Assembly: GCF_937616625.2 (NCBI RefSeq)
Contig: NC_065571.1
Coordinates: 17,920,501 to 17,984,500 of the forward strand
From: Mercurialis annua
Lineage: Eukaryota; Streptophyta; Magnoliopsida; Malpighiales; Euphorbiaceae
DNA: 64,000 nt
Direction: 5' to 3'
The translations under genes were made by a program, and so were the position numbers. Shown one piece after another: positions 1-10,850 of the stretch. Numbering within the stretch: the stretch's first letter is position 1; each line of letters starts with the position of its first letter. The notes beneath the pieces are model-generated. The model did no database searches and had not been told where the DNA came from. It was given only the letters and a program-made list of their open reading frames with translations.

Positions 1-686
1 TCTCTGTGTCCCAGAAAGCATTCCAGGCCTCCCAGATTTCCTGGTTCACAGATGTGTGCTTAGGTTTCAACTTCTTCATTTTATGGATATTGTCTTTGTA
101 CCGAGTGGCTGCGTGGGTCATGAAGACCTGTCTGATGAGCCCCTCGCTGTAGGCCGACGTATCCCACCAGAACTTTTTCTGCAAAAGTAATAACATGAGC
201 TGTGAGTTAGCATTTCCACAGAAATCACAACTTAAATATATGAAACTGAAAATTTAATTACCTGAAATTCTTGAAAATAGAACTCCCTCTGGTCAGCTGT
301 CAGAAAGCGCCATGCTGATCCAGTCTCGAACCAGCATTGTCTGAAAATGTCCCGTATAGCCCTAGAAACAGGCCCAGAGTCCAGCAACAATGTCCTGTGA
401 TTTAATAAGCATAATGTTATTTTCAACACATATTAATTACATATTACAATATACAAAAATTAAAAAATTTGTCCTCAAACCTGCTACGGTCCGGGCGAAC
501 CATCGCCCTACCCTGGTCGTCCAGAATAGCTGGTGGCTCGCCAGGCTCACGCTGCTGAAGAGGCTGAACAGGTCCTTCAGCCTGCCCCTGCTGCTGCGCC
601 TCGGTATCAGGCTCCGTAGGGTCTCCCTGTCCACGTCCTCGGCCTGATCCCCGGCCTGAACCTCTGCCTGAGCCTCTTCCCCTCAT
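1..686 (-). pseudogene. CACTA second ORF, 5' part (Ptta/En/Spm-type protein)
   Basis: Three exons can be joined with consistent phase: 686-481, 394-262 and 178 to beyond the window edge, all with GT-AG borders. Exon 1 begins MRGRGSGRGSGRGSGRGRG, a Gly/Arg-rich tract, followed by a Gln/Pro-rich linker. Exon 2 contains FRQCWFETGSAWRFLT and exon 3 contains KKFWWDTSAY and IWEAWNAFWDTE. This layout resembles the plant transposase (Ptta/En/Spm, Transposase_24-like) proteins found as the second gene of CACTA elements, thought to bind subterminal repeats. No stop is visible in the part present, so it may be intact; I call it a pseudogene only because the host element is broken and the gene is cut by the window. 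Confidence 0.65.
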
Positions 687-880
687 ACCTGTAAACATGT
701 CAAGCTTAATTTTCCACAACCAGACAACATATTATAACAATACAATTATACAGCCATACGTGAAACATATAACTAATAATTAATATGAATTCAAATTCAA
801 AAGGTACACTTGAATAATATAATTAAGAAACATAATTATAATTAAGAAACAATGTAATACATAAAATCTACTGTACACAA
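687..880. other. Spacer between the two CACTA genes
   Basis: AT-rich stretch between the TNP2 stop and the start of the second gene. No feature seen. Confidence 0.5.
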
Positions 881-2788
881 CTAAAGTTCTTCACTTTCAT
901 CTTCGTCTGATGAGGATGCGATGAACTCATCTAATTCTGTTTCTTCTTCAGGAGGCACGAACAACGCATCTTCATCAGCTTCTCCATTTTGATCAGCCAA
1001 ACATGTCGGATTTTTGTCCGTTGCAACAACGAGAGGATTTTCTTCTATCTCATCTTGAAAGGCCGAGATAATCCCCTCGGGCATGTCAAGTTCTGATCGC
1101 GCCTTTATTCTGCAAACTGCCCACCAATTTAATTTATCCCTTCTTTTACTCGGATATGGCAGGTAATGAACTTGGTCGGCCTGTTCGGCTAAGATGAATG
1201 GTTCATACTTATTGTATCTCTTTCTGTTATTAATATCCACCATGTTATATTTTTTGTTACTAATTGTGCCGGAATTATGAACTGGGCCAAACCACTCGCA
1301 TTTAAATAAGACAGTCGTCTTCATTGGAAGCGCCGGATACTCTAACTCAATTATGTCGGTCAGAACTCCATAAAAGTCATTTTCGCTATCGACATATTGA
1401 GTTCCCTTCACGCAGACTCCATTATTCATCGTAAGTTGTTCCTCCCCATAAGCTTGAGTCTGAAACTTGTATCCGTTTACACGATACCCCTTAAATGTTC
1501 TGACGGATCTGAGAGGTCCTTTAGCGAGACTAAGAATGAAGGGATTGGTACAGACAGTTGGATCTTGCACCTGTAGCGTAAAAGTGTATTATTAATCGAG
1601 ACTTTTTATTGAAAGAATCGAAATATAATTTGTAAAATACTTACATATTGTTGGAACCAGTAGGCAAAGTCAGTCTCGAACTTCGCTTCAATTTGCGAGG
1701 TGCTGATTTTGGGGTTTCCTCTACGCAACTCGCCCTCGAAAACCCTTTAGTTAAGAAGAAAACATTAATTGCAACCTGAATCATTATTGTTAATTACATT
1801 GACAACTGTATTAAAGCTTACTCTCTGTAATTTTCAATTTCTGAACAATTCAACAGAACATATGTCCGGGCAGCAACAATCTCAGCTTCTTCAAGATATC
1901 TCTTGCGGAAAGCACCCACTGATTGCCCGTGCGACTTGAAAATAGATAGTCTGTCAACATCATCGTCGACTTCAATGTCACAAACTTCATTCCTTTGCAG
2001 CCGCTCAGGCATCATTGGGTCACCTTCTGAAAAGTAATAAGCTGCAAATTTTGCGGTTTCTTCATTCAAGTATCCGCTACTGATGCTTCCTTCCATCCTC
2101 CCTTTATTGCCGACTTTTTTTTCCAGTTTTCTCAAATATCTGATTCGACATGAGATAGTTAGTAAACATTATATGTGCATAAACTGATACACATAATTGA
2201 GAAACTTCAGTAATATTACCTTTCAAATGGATACATCCAGCAATACTGAACTAGACCTGCCATCATAGCTTCATATGGTAGATGTACGGGAAGATGTTCC
2301 ATGGAGTCAAAAAAACTGGGCGGAAAATACGCTCCATCTTGCACAATATCTTTGAGATTTCTAGCCTCATACGATCAAGATCTTTCTCTGTTAGAGACGT
2401 GGAGGTTAACTCACGAAAGAAGATACTCAGCTCTGTTAAAGGCTCCCACAATTCCTTCGGTAATAGCTCACGGAACGCGATTGGCAGGAGTCTTTGCATA
2501 AAAATATGGCAGTCTTGACTTTTCATTCCATGCATTTTGAAACCGATTGTATCGACACATCTGGACAAGTTGGACGCGTAACCATCTGGAAACTTTATCA
2601 ACTTAATCCACTCAAGTAAATTCTTTTTTGCGTGCCTGTCCAAAGCATACATCGCCTTAGGAAATCTCCTAGTAACCGGATCTTTTGCTAACGCAGGCCG
2701 ATCACATATGTCATTCAACTCTTCTCTAGACTTTGCATGGTCTTTTGTTTTTCCGGGAACATTTAGTACAGTATTTAAAATGTTATCA
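881..2788 (-). pseudogene. TNP2 transposase, 3' portion (DUF4218 + DUF4216)
   Basis: Downstream half of the CACTA transposase gene, separated from its 5' half by the MULE insertion. Exons with GT-AG borders and matching phases: up to 2220, 2139-1822, 1744-1645 and 1570-881. The first two encode the DUF4218-type region (FRELLPKELWEPLTELSIFF, then KVGNKGRMEGSI and YYF), the last two the DUF4216-type region (KFETDFAYWFQQY, then LAKGPLRSVRTFKGYRVNG). The protein ends in an acidic Ser/Asp/Glu tail. A one-base frameshift lies in the seven-A run at about 2309-2316: the frame used upstream hits a stop at about 2263, while the neighbouring frame gives the expected HLPYEAMMAGLVQYCWMYP. The end of the first segment (IEKNV before the insertion, FDNILNTV after it) is the conserved TNP2 core. 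Confidence 0.85.
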
Positions 2789-2797
2789 AATACGTTT
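2789..2797. repeat. 9-bp target site duplication, left
   Basis: AATACGTTT, identical to 8722-8730. It lies within the TNP2 codons for the conserved NVFDN motif. Confidence 0.95.
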
Positions 2798-2909
2798 GGC
2801 TTAATACATAGCCATGTCCCTGCACTTCTTATTTTTTGCACCGGAGGTCCCTGCACTTCATTACCCCTATTATAAACCCCTACACTACTTAACTCATAAG
2901 CCCGTGGTC
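2798..2909 (+). repeat. MULE left terminal inverted repeat
   Basis: 112 bp, inverted copy of 8610-8721. It includes two copies of the word GTCCCTGCACTTC. Similarity to the other end continues weakly for about 30 bp (AGCGAGTGTT shared). Confidence 0.93.
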
Positions 2910-3226
2910 TCTCCGTTAACGGAAGTTAGCGAGTGTTTTGCACGCTTTAATCTCTGCGAACACTGAACATTTGCATTTGTCCACCTCATTAATTTTTAGC
3001 CAACTCATATTGCCACATCAGCCATAACATTTATCTTTGGGTAAAACGGTAAAGTTGAAAATTTTTCACCTTTCTGAAACCTTTGTTGTTCGACCATTTT
3101 CCCCAAAAAAACCTAACCCTAAATTGACAGAACCCAATTCAATTCAAAGCAATTAGTCGCCTCCATCAAAATTGAAGGTACCCACGACCACTAATTGACG
3201 AGGAATAACAATTTGGCGACCTGAAG

Positions 3227-6200
3227 ATGAAGAAAAAATCGGCTAGGAAAAAAGTGAAACCAATTCCTGCGATTGAAAAACAAAAAGGAGACCAATTTTT
3301 TCTTTCTTGTAAGTTGATTTTTCTTTCTTGTTAGGTTTCTGTTCTTACTGAATGAGTTGTCATTGTTTGGAGTTGGGCATTATTTGTTAAAGTGGACATG
3401 TTAGGTTCTGATTTTGCTAAATTGCTGCCATGTTAGGGTTCTTATTACCTTCAATTGCTGACATGTCATGGTTCTTAAATGTTATGGTCCCCAATTTTTC
3501 TGATATTGTGGTTAAATGGTCCCCATGCTTTAGAGTAGATTGGTCAAATGGTCCCCATGCCTTCTGATTTTGTGGTGTGCATTTTAAATTGCATATGTAG
3601 GGCCAGTTGACAATTATGTTACTGCCATTTGTGTTTAAATGTTCTCATTGCATATGTAGGGTCAGTTGATATTGTGGTTAAATGTTATCATTTGTGTTTT
3701 CTGTGCATTGGACCAACTGTGAACCATTTATTTATAGATTTTGTCTGTATATTTAGGTGGTGACAGGTTGGAGGCCAAGATTGTGCAACTTATTTTATGT
3801 TATTGGGGTAGAATAGAATTGAACGAGGGTAAATTGTCTTATGTGGGAGGAGAGGAGGAGATAGGTGATCCCTTATTTAGCTTAGATAAACTATCATACT
3901 TCAATATGTTGTCTTATTTGCATTACTTTGAGATAGAAAAAGGGGATATGTATCTGAGGTCCAATTCCATAGAGTTAATTAGGTTTGAAGATGATAGATG
4001 TGTTTTGGGGTTTTGGGAAGAACTTATACATAACAAAGAAAAAAAAATTATGTTTGTGTGGATTATTCTAAGTTCCTAGAGCAGGACAAACAACCCATTT
4101 TAGAGGGGGAGGGGGAAGCTAGTGGTAATGTTCTACATTCACAAGTCATAAATGTTGAGGATGACTTGACCTTTGATGATTTATGTATTAGCATTGAAGG
4201 CCACAGTGATGATGATGATCTAGAATTGCAGGAGGCTAGGCAAAATGTAATCAACTCTAGACAGGATTTGCAAGGTTTATCAGAACCTAGTATGGAGGAG
4301 GGGGGTGATGAGCCTAGTGATGAAGATATTGAGGAACCTATGGTGGATGAGGGTGCTAATAGGGGGGTAGAGGAGCAGAGGGTAGAAGGTGTTATTGATA
4401 GTGAAAGGGGGGCAGAGGAGCAGAGGGCAGAGGCTGTTATTGATAGTGAAAAGGGGGCAGAGGAGCAGAGGGCAGAGCCTGTTATTGATAGTGAAAGGGG
4501 GGCAGAAGATGTCAATGAGAGTGAACCAAGGGTAGATAGGGATTGTGACTCAACAGACCCTACATATAAGGATGATAGTGTATATTATAGTAGCTCTGAT
4601 GTTGGCAGCCACTTTAGTGAGAATGAAGATGATTTTGGGGCTGAATCACATAGGGACGAGAGTATAAGAGTACAGTTTGATGCAACCACTGAGATTCCAC
4701 AATTTGCAGTGGGAATGTTTTTTAGTAACTTAGGGGAGGTTAGATATGCAATAGCTAGATATGCAGTCATGAAAGGGATGTGCATTAGGTATGTCAAAAA
4801 TGACCTTCAAAGAGTTAGGGCTAAATGCATGGTGGGCTGTCCTTGGGTGATGCAAGTGAGCCCTCACAATGCAGACCAAAACTGGACCATTAAGACCTAT
4901 GAACCTGAACATAGATGTACTAGAAGCAATAAGGTGAAATTTTGTGACAGTAACTTCTTAGCCAAGAGATACAAAACAATGATCACTAACTTACATTACA
5001 TAAAACTAAAGGACTTCAAATCCATTGTTAGGAGTGAGCTGAAACAGAGTGTGAGTTTGAATGTGTGCAGACATGCAAAGACCAAAATTATAACTGAGTT
5101 GATGGGCTTTTATAGGGGGGAGTATGCAAGTCTGAATGACTATGCTGAGGTCATTTGTCATACCAACCCAGGCACAACATGTTTTGTGAAATCCACATCT
5201 GAAAATCCTGAGGGGAAACAGGAATTTCATAGGTTTTATGTGTGTTTTTCTTCTTGCAAAAGGGGTTGGCTTGAGGGTTGCAGAAAGGTCATAGGCATAG
5301 ATGGGTGTTTTTTAAAAGGAATATGTAAGGGGCAGTTACTGATTGCTGTGGGTAGGGATGGAAACAATCAAATGTTTCCAATAGCTTGGGGGGTGGTTCT
5401 TGTTGAGAATAAAGACAACTGGAGCTGGTTTCTGAGGATGATCCAGTATGACCTACAACTTGAATATGGAGAAGGCTATGCAGTCATATCAGATATGCAG
5501 AAGGTAAATTTGCAGGTTTTTTTATGTGTATGTTTGTTGAAGCTACATTTTGCAGGTTTCTGGGTTCTGATGTTTGGTTATGTATTCTGATACAGGGCCT
5601 TGAGAGTGCTGTAAAAGACATACTTCCCCAGGCAGAACACAGAAGATGTGCCAGGCATGTCTATGCCAACTGGGCCAAGAAATGGAGGGGTGATGAGAGA
5701 AAGAAGGCTTTTTGGAGCTGTGCAAAGGCCACTACAATTGCAGATTTGAATGTAAGGTTAACACACCTGGGAACCTTGGGGAACAACATAGTCAATGATG
5801 CCTTAAGCTATGAAATAGAGACCTGGAGCAAGGTGTACTTCGACACATTAATTAAATGTGATGTGGTTGATAATAACCTGGCAGAGACTTTCAACGGTTG
5901 GATTTTGGAGCCTAGGTGTAAGTCTGTGATCACAATGCTTGAGGATATTAGGGTGAAGGTGATGAATAGATTGTGGAATAAGAGAGATTCCACAAGGGGA
6001 TGGATTACAGATGTGTCCCCTAGAGCCCTAGAAGTTGTTGAGAAAAACAAGCAATTATCATATGACTGGGAGGTGGAGTTTAATGGGGATCATGGTTATG
6101 AGATTGCTTGGCGTCAAGACAGAAGGAACAAGCACACAGTGGACATTAATAGGAGGGTCTGCACTTGCAGAGAATGGGACTTGACTGGGATCCCTTGCAG

Positions 6201-6878
6201 GCATGGTGTGTGTGCCATATATGCTAAGGGTCACAAGCCAGAGGAATATGTCCATCACTTGTACAACAAGGAGACTTACTTGAAGGCTTATGGTCATACA
6301 ATCCGGCCAGTTCCTGGAAAGGACCATTGGGTTAGGAGTGAGAAGGGACCAATAGAGCCTCCACCATTCAAGAAATTGCCTGGTAGACCTAAAAAAAATA
6401 GGAGAAAAGAGCCATTTGAAGTGAAGAAGAAAGCAAAGCTCTCACTCCATGGGAGGGTCATGAGCTGTGGAATCTGCAAGGGCATTGGGCATAATTATAG
6501 GAGTTGCCCTAATAAAACTGCCAACAGCCAGGTAAACTTTTTATTGCATCTACAGTTTGTAATGTTTCTTCAACTATTTGCTAACAACTTATATCTCCTT
6601 TTTTTCAGTACAAACCAAGGAAGAACAAGAAGCAGCAGACTGAACCAACTCCTGCAGCTCCTACCAGTACTACAAGAAAGAGAAAAAGGAAACAAACTGA
6701 GGTTAGTTGCAATGGTTTGTTTCTGTGTTGGTTTGTTTCTGTGTTGTTGGAGGATTTAAATAGACTCAATTATAGTTGGACCATATTTAATTGTCATTGC
6801 TTTTGGTTGCAGGGAGATGCCTCCACCACTGCTGCTGCACGTGCAAGGCTAAGGCCTAGGATAAGGGAAACTCAATGA
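3227..6878 (+). CDS. MuDR-type MULE transposase
   Basis: DDE transposase that moves the element. Proposed exons: 3227-3308, 3757-5503, 5596-6531, 6609-6701 and 6813-6878; all borders are GT-AG and phases agree, including a split Cys codon between exons 1 and 2. In order: short basic N-terminus; PB1-like region (YWGRIELNEGKLSYVGGE); acidic region with three 15-residue repeats (GAEEQRAE, VIDSE); MuDR DNA-binding domain around 4711-4920; MULE core with VIGIDGCFLKG (first Asp), VISDMQKG (second Asp) and DNNLAETFN (likely Glu); SWIM zinc finger CTC-x10-CRH near 6160-6210; CCHC knuckle CGICKGIGHNYRSC near 6466; basic tail ending RPRIRETQ. About 970 residues. One lesion: the A9 run at 4040-4048 lacks one base, shifting frame between GFWEELIHNKEK and VDYSKFLEQ. 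The exon 1 assignment is inferred. Confidence 0.9.
4357..4500 (+). repeat. 45-bp coding tandem repeat in the transposase
   Basis: Three head-to-tail copies coding for 15-residue units of the type RGAEEQRAEAVIDSE, with one or two substitutions per copy. They sit in the acidic linker between the PB1-like and DNA-binding regions. The antisense frame is open only because of this composition. Confidence 0.85.
5504..5595 (+). other. Transposase intron within the DDE domain
   Basis: GTAAAT...TACAG intron of 92 bp between ISDMQK and GLESAVK, directly after the second catalytic Asp motif. Confidence 0.85.
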
Positions 6879-7633
6879 ATTGGGCAGCATATTTTATGTC
6901 AAGTGGGGACAGTTTGATATTGGGCAGTGTCTCAATTTTTGGATTTTGTAGTTTTTGTATAGGGCAGTGTTTTATATGCTGATAACATTGAAATGTGTTG
7001 ATAACATTTGCATAGGGCCCTTGGGAAAGTATTGATTATCCTTTCGAAATTAACTTTTTGTATAGAAAGGTACTAAACAATGTAACTACATTACCCTTTC
7101 AGTAAATGGCAACTTTTGTGATATACTTGTACATTTCATTTTCAAGTTGCAAAATGTTTGATTTACAGGTCATTTTGAAGGCATTCTATATGTCTTATTT
7201 ACAGGTCATTTTTCAACCTCATTTTGGGACCACTTGTTTTTAAGTCTTCAATTATTGCAGATTATTTGTTTTAAAAAGTCTTCAAGCTCTTTATGCATTC
7301 TATATGTCTTATTTACAGGTCATTTTTCATGCATATTACTTGCAATATGTAGGGTCATTTTTCATGCAAACAGGTTATCAAATGGACAAACTCTATAACA
7401 CACAAAGATACACAAACTCCTAATGCACACAAACATACAAGATTACCAAATGAATAATTACATAAACATATTACTAGTTCCAATTAAGAGGCCAATCTTA
7501 TAAGATTGGCAAACATCAATATTCTTAACAAGATATTGTTCCAAACAAAAGCAAACTACCAACAAAAGAAGAGTAGCAACAAACAACATTCAAACTGCCT
7601 AAACAAGTTGCTCTCCTACCTAAGCAAGAACTC
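6879..7633. other. Non-coding centre of the MULE between convergent genes
   Basis: AT-rich 3' flanks of the two convergent genes. A phrase like TCTTATTTACAGGTCATTTTT recurs near 7193-7212 and 7306-7326, with a shorter GTCATTTTTCATGCA copy nearby. No gene seen. Confidence 0.6.
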
Positions 7634-8524
7634 CTAACGAAATAATGCATAAACAACAGCCCCAGCAGTGACTACCCCACATCCACAAATTCCATACTTC
7701 ATCATTTTGGCAGTCTTCTTGGCCTTTGCATGATGGAGCTGAACTTCCTCAATCCTCTCCTTCAATGTATTCACTTCCATCATTTCAAGCCCCATCTCTT
7801 CCTTCAGTATCTGGTTTTCATTTTTGTACATGTCAACGATCTCCTTCAGGGCTGCAACCTCCCCATTCAGAGAGTTATTCTCTAAGATCCTAGCTGCCAA
7901 TAGTGCTCTAACTTCACCAGCTTGAAGAAGAGCTGCATCACGTTCATTCTTCAGATGAGTCACCTCCATCTTCATGTTAGTGAGCATCATAAGTGCATAT
8001 CCATCCAAATCTTTGTCAACCCATGCAAAGAAGCTACAATTTGGATTCTGCAATGCAATTGCAGATAAGTCAGTTATTTAACAGCCTAGGTTTCAGGTAA
8101 TCAAACACAATTTCTTTGAAATAATAGAAACACCCAAATGCAGCCAATCTCAAAACCCTAATTTAACAAACATCAAGTAATAAAACCCTAATTTAACAAT
8201 TACCCAAAAATTACTCAAACATGTCACATTCCTAAGGTCATTAACAACAAATGGTTTAATTCATGAAAACCCTAATTGAAAACTTACATTTCTCCCAGCA
8301 CAAGTATAGAACCTTCGACCTGGATTCTTTTCAGTAGTGGAGACCTTAACTCGCGCCGGACTTCCACAGTCACAATGAACAACACCATCACCACCTTCCA
8401 TCACGTTGTTAAGAAGTTCTTGCAAAGGTGTAGGAGGCTCTGTTGAAGAATGGCTAGGGAATGGAGGAGAGCTCAACTTGGAATGAAGGAGAAGAGGAGA
8501 CTCGATGAAAATGCTTTCTGCCAT
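7634..8524 (-). CDS. GRF zinc-finger / coiled-coil / membrane-tail protein carried by MULE
   Basis: Two exons, 8524-8288 and 8047-7634, joined in phase 0 across a GTAAGT...TTGCAG intron; ATG at 8524, stop at 7634. Exon 1 encodes a Ser/Pro-rich N-terminus and the first half of a GRF zinc finger (CDCGSPARVKVSTTEKNPGR, then FYTC); exon 2 completes it (NPNCSFFAWVD). The four Cys and the NPGR core fit zf-GRF, a single-stranded-nucleic-acid-binding fold. A coiled-coil region (heptad-like Leu, Ile and Met between about residues 95 and 185) and a C-terminal hydrophobic segment (YGICGCGVVTAGAVVYALF) follow. About 216 residues, no lesion seen. It converges with the transposase inside the same TIRs. Function is unknown; it could be a captured host gene or a true second MULE gene. 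Confidence 0.85.
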
Positions 8525-8609
8525 GTCATTATGCCAAACTGGACACCCATTGGACGTGTAAATAGATGGATGGAAATTCTAACGGCGTCAACACTCGCTG
8601 GGCCAGAGG

Positions 8610-8721
8610 GACCACGGGCTTATGAGTTAAGTAGTGTAGGGGTTTATAATAGGGGTAATGAAGTGCAGGGACCTCCGGTGCAAAAAATAAGAAGTGCAGG
8701 GACATGGCTATGTATTAAGCC
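8610..8721 (-). repeat. MULE right terminal inverted repeat
   Basis: 112 bp, inverted copy of 2798-2909. It lies just upstream of the minus-strand GRF gene (ATG at 8524), so it probably also supplies that gene's promoter, as TIRs do in Mutator elements. Confidence 0.93.
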
Positions 8722-8730
8722 AATACGTTT
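8722..8730. repeat. 9-bp target site duplication, right
   Basis: AATACGTTT, identical to 2789-2797. Confidence 0.95.
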
Positions 8731-10479
8731 TTCTCAATGTGCATGGCATCGAGATTGTGACGAATGAGATTCGTTTTCCAATACGGCAAATCCCAGAAGA
8801 TGCTTTTTTTATTCCAACCATAATCTGTCGACTTCGCCGCATTATTTGTCTCAGCCCCAATTTCATATGCCTTCATAAACCCCAAACGGTCCACCTCTGC
8901 CAACAATTCTTCTCCGGTTTTTGGCTGTCCAAATTCTTTATTTATGCTTTTTCTTTTTCGGAAATCAGTAGTATTACGACGGTACATGTGACCACGAGGC
9001 AAGAACTTTCTGTGGCAATCAAACCACGACTGTTTTCTACTCCCTTTAAGCGTGAAAGCTTCCGTATATTGGAAACAAGTTATAGCGCTTACTCCCGGAA
9101 ATTATATTGAAGCGCAAAATTGGTTCCATGCAGTGTGGGCAAGCCAGTCTTCCAGATGTGCTCCATCCAGATAACATAGAATAAGCGGGGAAATCATTAA
9201 TCGTCCACATAAGTGCCGCTTTCATTTGGAAATTTTGTCGCCTGTGAACGTCGAATGTCTGCACTCCAAATTCCCACAGTTGGTTCAGCTCAGCTATCAA
9301 CGGCTGCAGGAAAATATCCATTTGGTGTTTAGGATTTCGAGGCCCAGGGACAATAACAGTTAAAAACATGAACTCATCTTTCATACACATCCTTGGGGGG
9401 AGATTGTAGGGTGTCAAAATTACTGGTCATGATGAATAATTCTGCCCGAAGGCCTCGAATGGTTGAAACCCATCAGTACACAGGCCTAGTGTGATATTTC
9501 AAACTTCTTCAGCAAACTCTGTATGCAATTCACTGAAATGTTTCCATGCCGGGGAGTCTAACGGGTGACACATCTTTCTATCAACCATTTCGTGTTCTGC
9601 GTGCCACGTCATATGCTTGGCGGTAGCTTTAGAAGCGTACAATCTTTGCAGTCTCGGAGTTATAGAAAAATAAAACATTTTCCTATAAGGGACGTTAACT
9701 CGTCTTTTTACAGAATTTCCTTTAGGGGGCGGTTTCCACCGTTCGTGATCGCATATTTTGCATCGCGTTAAATCCGCGTCTGACCCCCAATAAATCATGC
9801 AGTTGCACAAACAACAATCGATAACTTCGACCGGCAACCCAAGACCTCTAACCATCTTCTTTATTTCGGCAAAGTTCTTTGGCATCTTGTTCTCCTCTGG
9901 GAGCAGCTCTTGTATAAATTCGGTAACATCATTTACTAAAGCTACTGACCCACTATGACGACATTTGATGTCCAACATTTTAACAGCCGCAGACAACGGA
10001 GAGTGTTTGCTATTACCGGGGCATACAGGTTCTTCGGCCGCACGCATCATATCATAAAAATGTTTAGCTTCGTTATTCGGTTCCTCCTCCGTGAACACTA
10101 CTTCTGGCCCGGCAGCATCGATAACCATTCTCTGAACAGAGCTGAAGTCGTCTCCCCCCTCATTTTCCATGTCAACGTCATACGCTGGTAGCTGTCCAAC
10201 GAGACAGGGATTTAAAACATTTCCCTCCCTATGAAAAACCCACACTTGATAATCTGCCACAAACCCTTTCTGCAGAATGTGTAGTTTCACCGTTTCGACG
10301 TCTCGATAACTCATATTTTTACATCTTGTCCTAGAACAAGGGCATTTAATCTGGGGCCCACTCATACACGCGGGATGGCGTAAAGCAAAATTAACAAACT
10401 CCTGCACGCGCTCGGTAAAGCCTGGGTATAACAACCCGCCCTGGAGCCGTCTATACATCCAACTTCGGTCTGTATCCAT
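8731..10479 (-). pseudogene. TNP2 transposase, 5' portion (Transpos_assoc + Transposase_21)
   Basis: Starts at ATG 10479 (MDTDRSWMYRR). The N-terminal part, about residues 1-75, matches the transposase-associated domain with a Cys/His cluster (CPCSRTRCKN). A TNP2/Transposase_21 core follows (CDHERWKPP, VPYRKMFYF, MTWHAEH, then [53 protein letters not shown]). Lesions: TGA at 9499-9501 where the family has Arg, TGA at 9427-9429 where the family has Trp, and loss of frame with about 60 non-homologous bases between about 9110 and 9040. Both stops fit C-to-T or G-to-A transitions, as expected of a methylated, silenced element. The reading is interrupted at 8730 by the MULE target duplication. Confidence 0.88.
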
Positions 10480-10566
10480 TTCTGTAGCACAGATAATTAG
10501 GAGGGGTTTTCGCTCGGAAATAGCAAAGTCAATGTAATTGACTGCTTTAAAGGTATGGACCTATCC

Positions 10567-10850
10567 CATTCGCAAAACTGGCGCCCCTTAACTCGGCCAC
10601 GATATATGCCTAGCAACAGAGAAAATATTCGGCAGCCTTCCGGCGTCGTTCTCCTTCAGTGCGATATTTAGTATATGTGGTGTAACGCTAATTATATATT
10701 CCGCGAGGAATAAGCGTTACAGAACATATACTATACATCCACCCGGAGAACAAACGCTGGAAAACAACCGAATATTTTTCTACCGCTACTAAACATATAT
10801 AATTTTCGTGGTCGAGTTACGGGAGGACCAGTTTTGCGAGCTGTACAAAC
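10567..10850. repeat. Long imperfect hairpin just upstream of TNP2
   Basis: The stretch folds back on itself about 10709. The left arm starts GCAAAACTGG near 10572, and the right arm ends with its inverse CCAGTTTTGC near 10846. Shared internal blocks include AACTCG(G/A)CCACGA, AAATATTCGG, GTTCTCC and TAGTATATGT. Arms are about 135-140 bp and roughly three-quarters identical by eye. It lies about 90 bp 5' of the TNP2 ATG, so it is probably in the promoter or 5' leader. Confidence 0.8.

Larger units (their letters stand above)
2798..8721 (+). mobile_element. Autonomous-type MULE nested in CACTA TNP2
   Basis: A 5924-bp element. The left end (2798 rightwards) and right end (8721 leftwards) both begin GGCTTAATACATAGCC and are inverted copies of each other over 112 bp. 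A 9-bp direct repeat AATACGTTT lies at 2789-2797 and 8722-8730, as expected for Mutator-like elements. Removing the element and one copy of the repeat rejoins the TNP2 core reading frame. It carries a MuDR-type transposase on the plus strand and a GRF-zinc-finger gene on the minus strand, arranged convergently. Near-identical long TIRs and only one clear lesion in the transposase suggest a fairly young insertion. Confidence 0.95.

Noticed and set aside
4063..4515. 150-codon Ser-rich open frame on the minus strand
   Set aside because: Shadow of the acidic repeat region of the MULE transposase on the plus strand.
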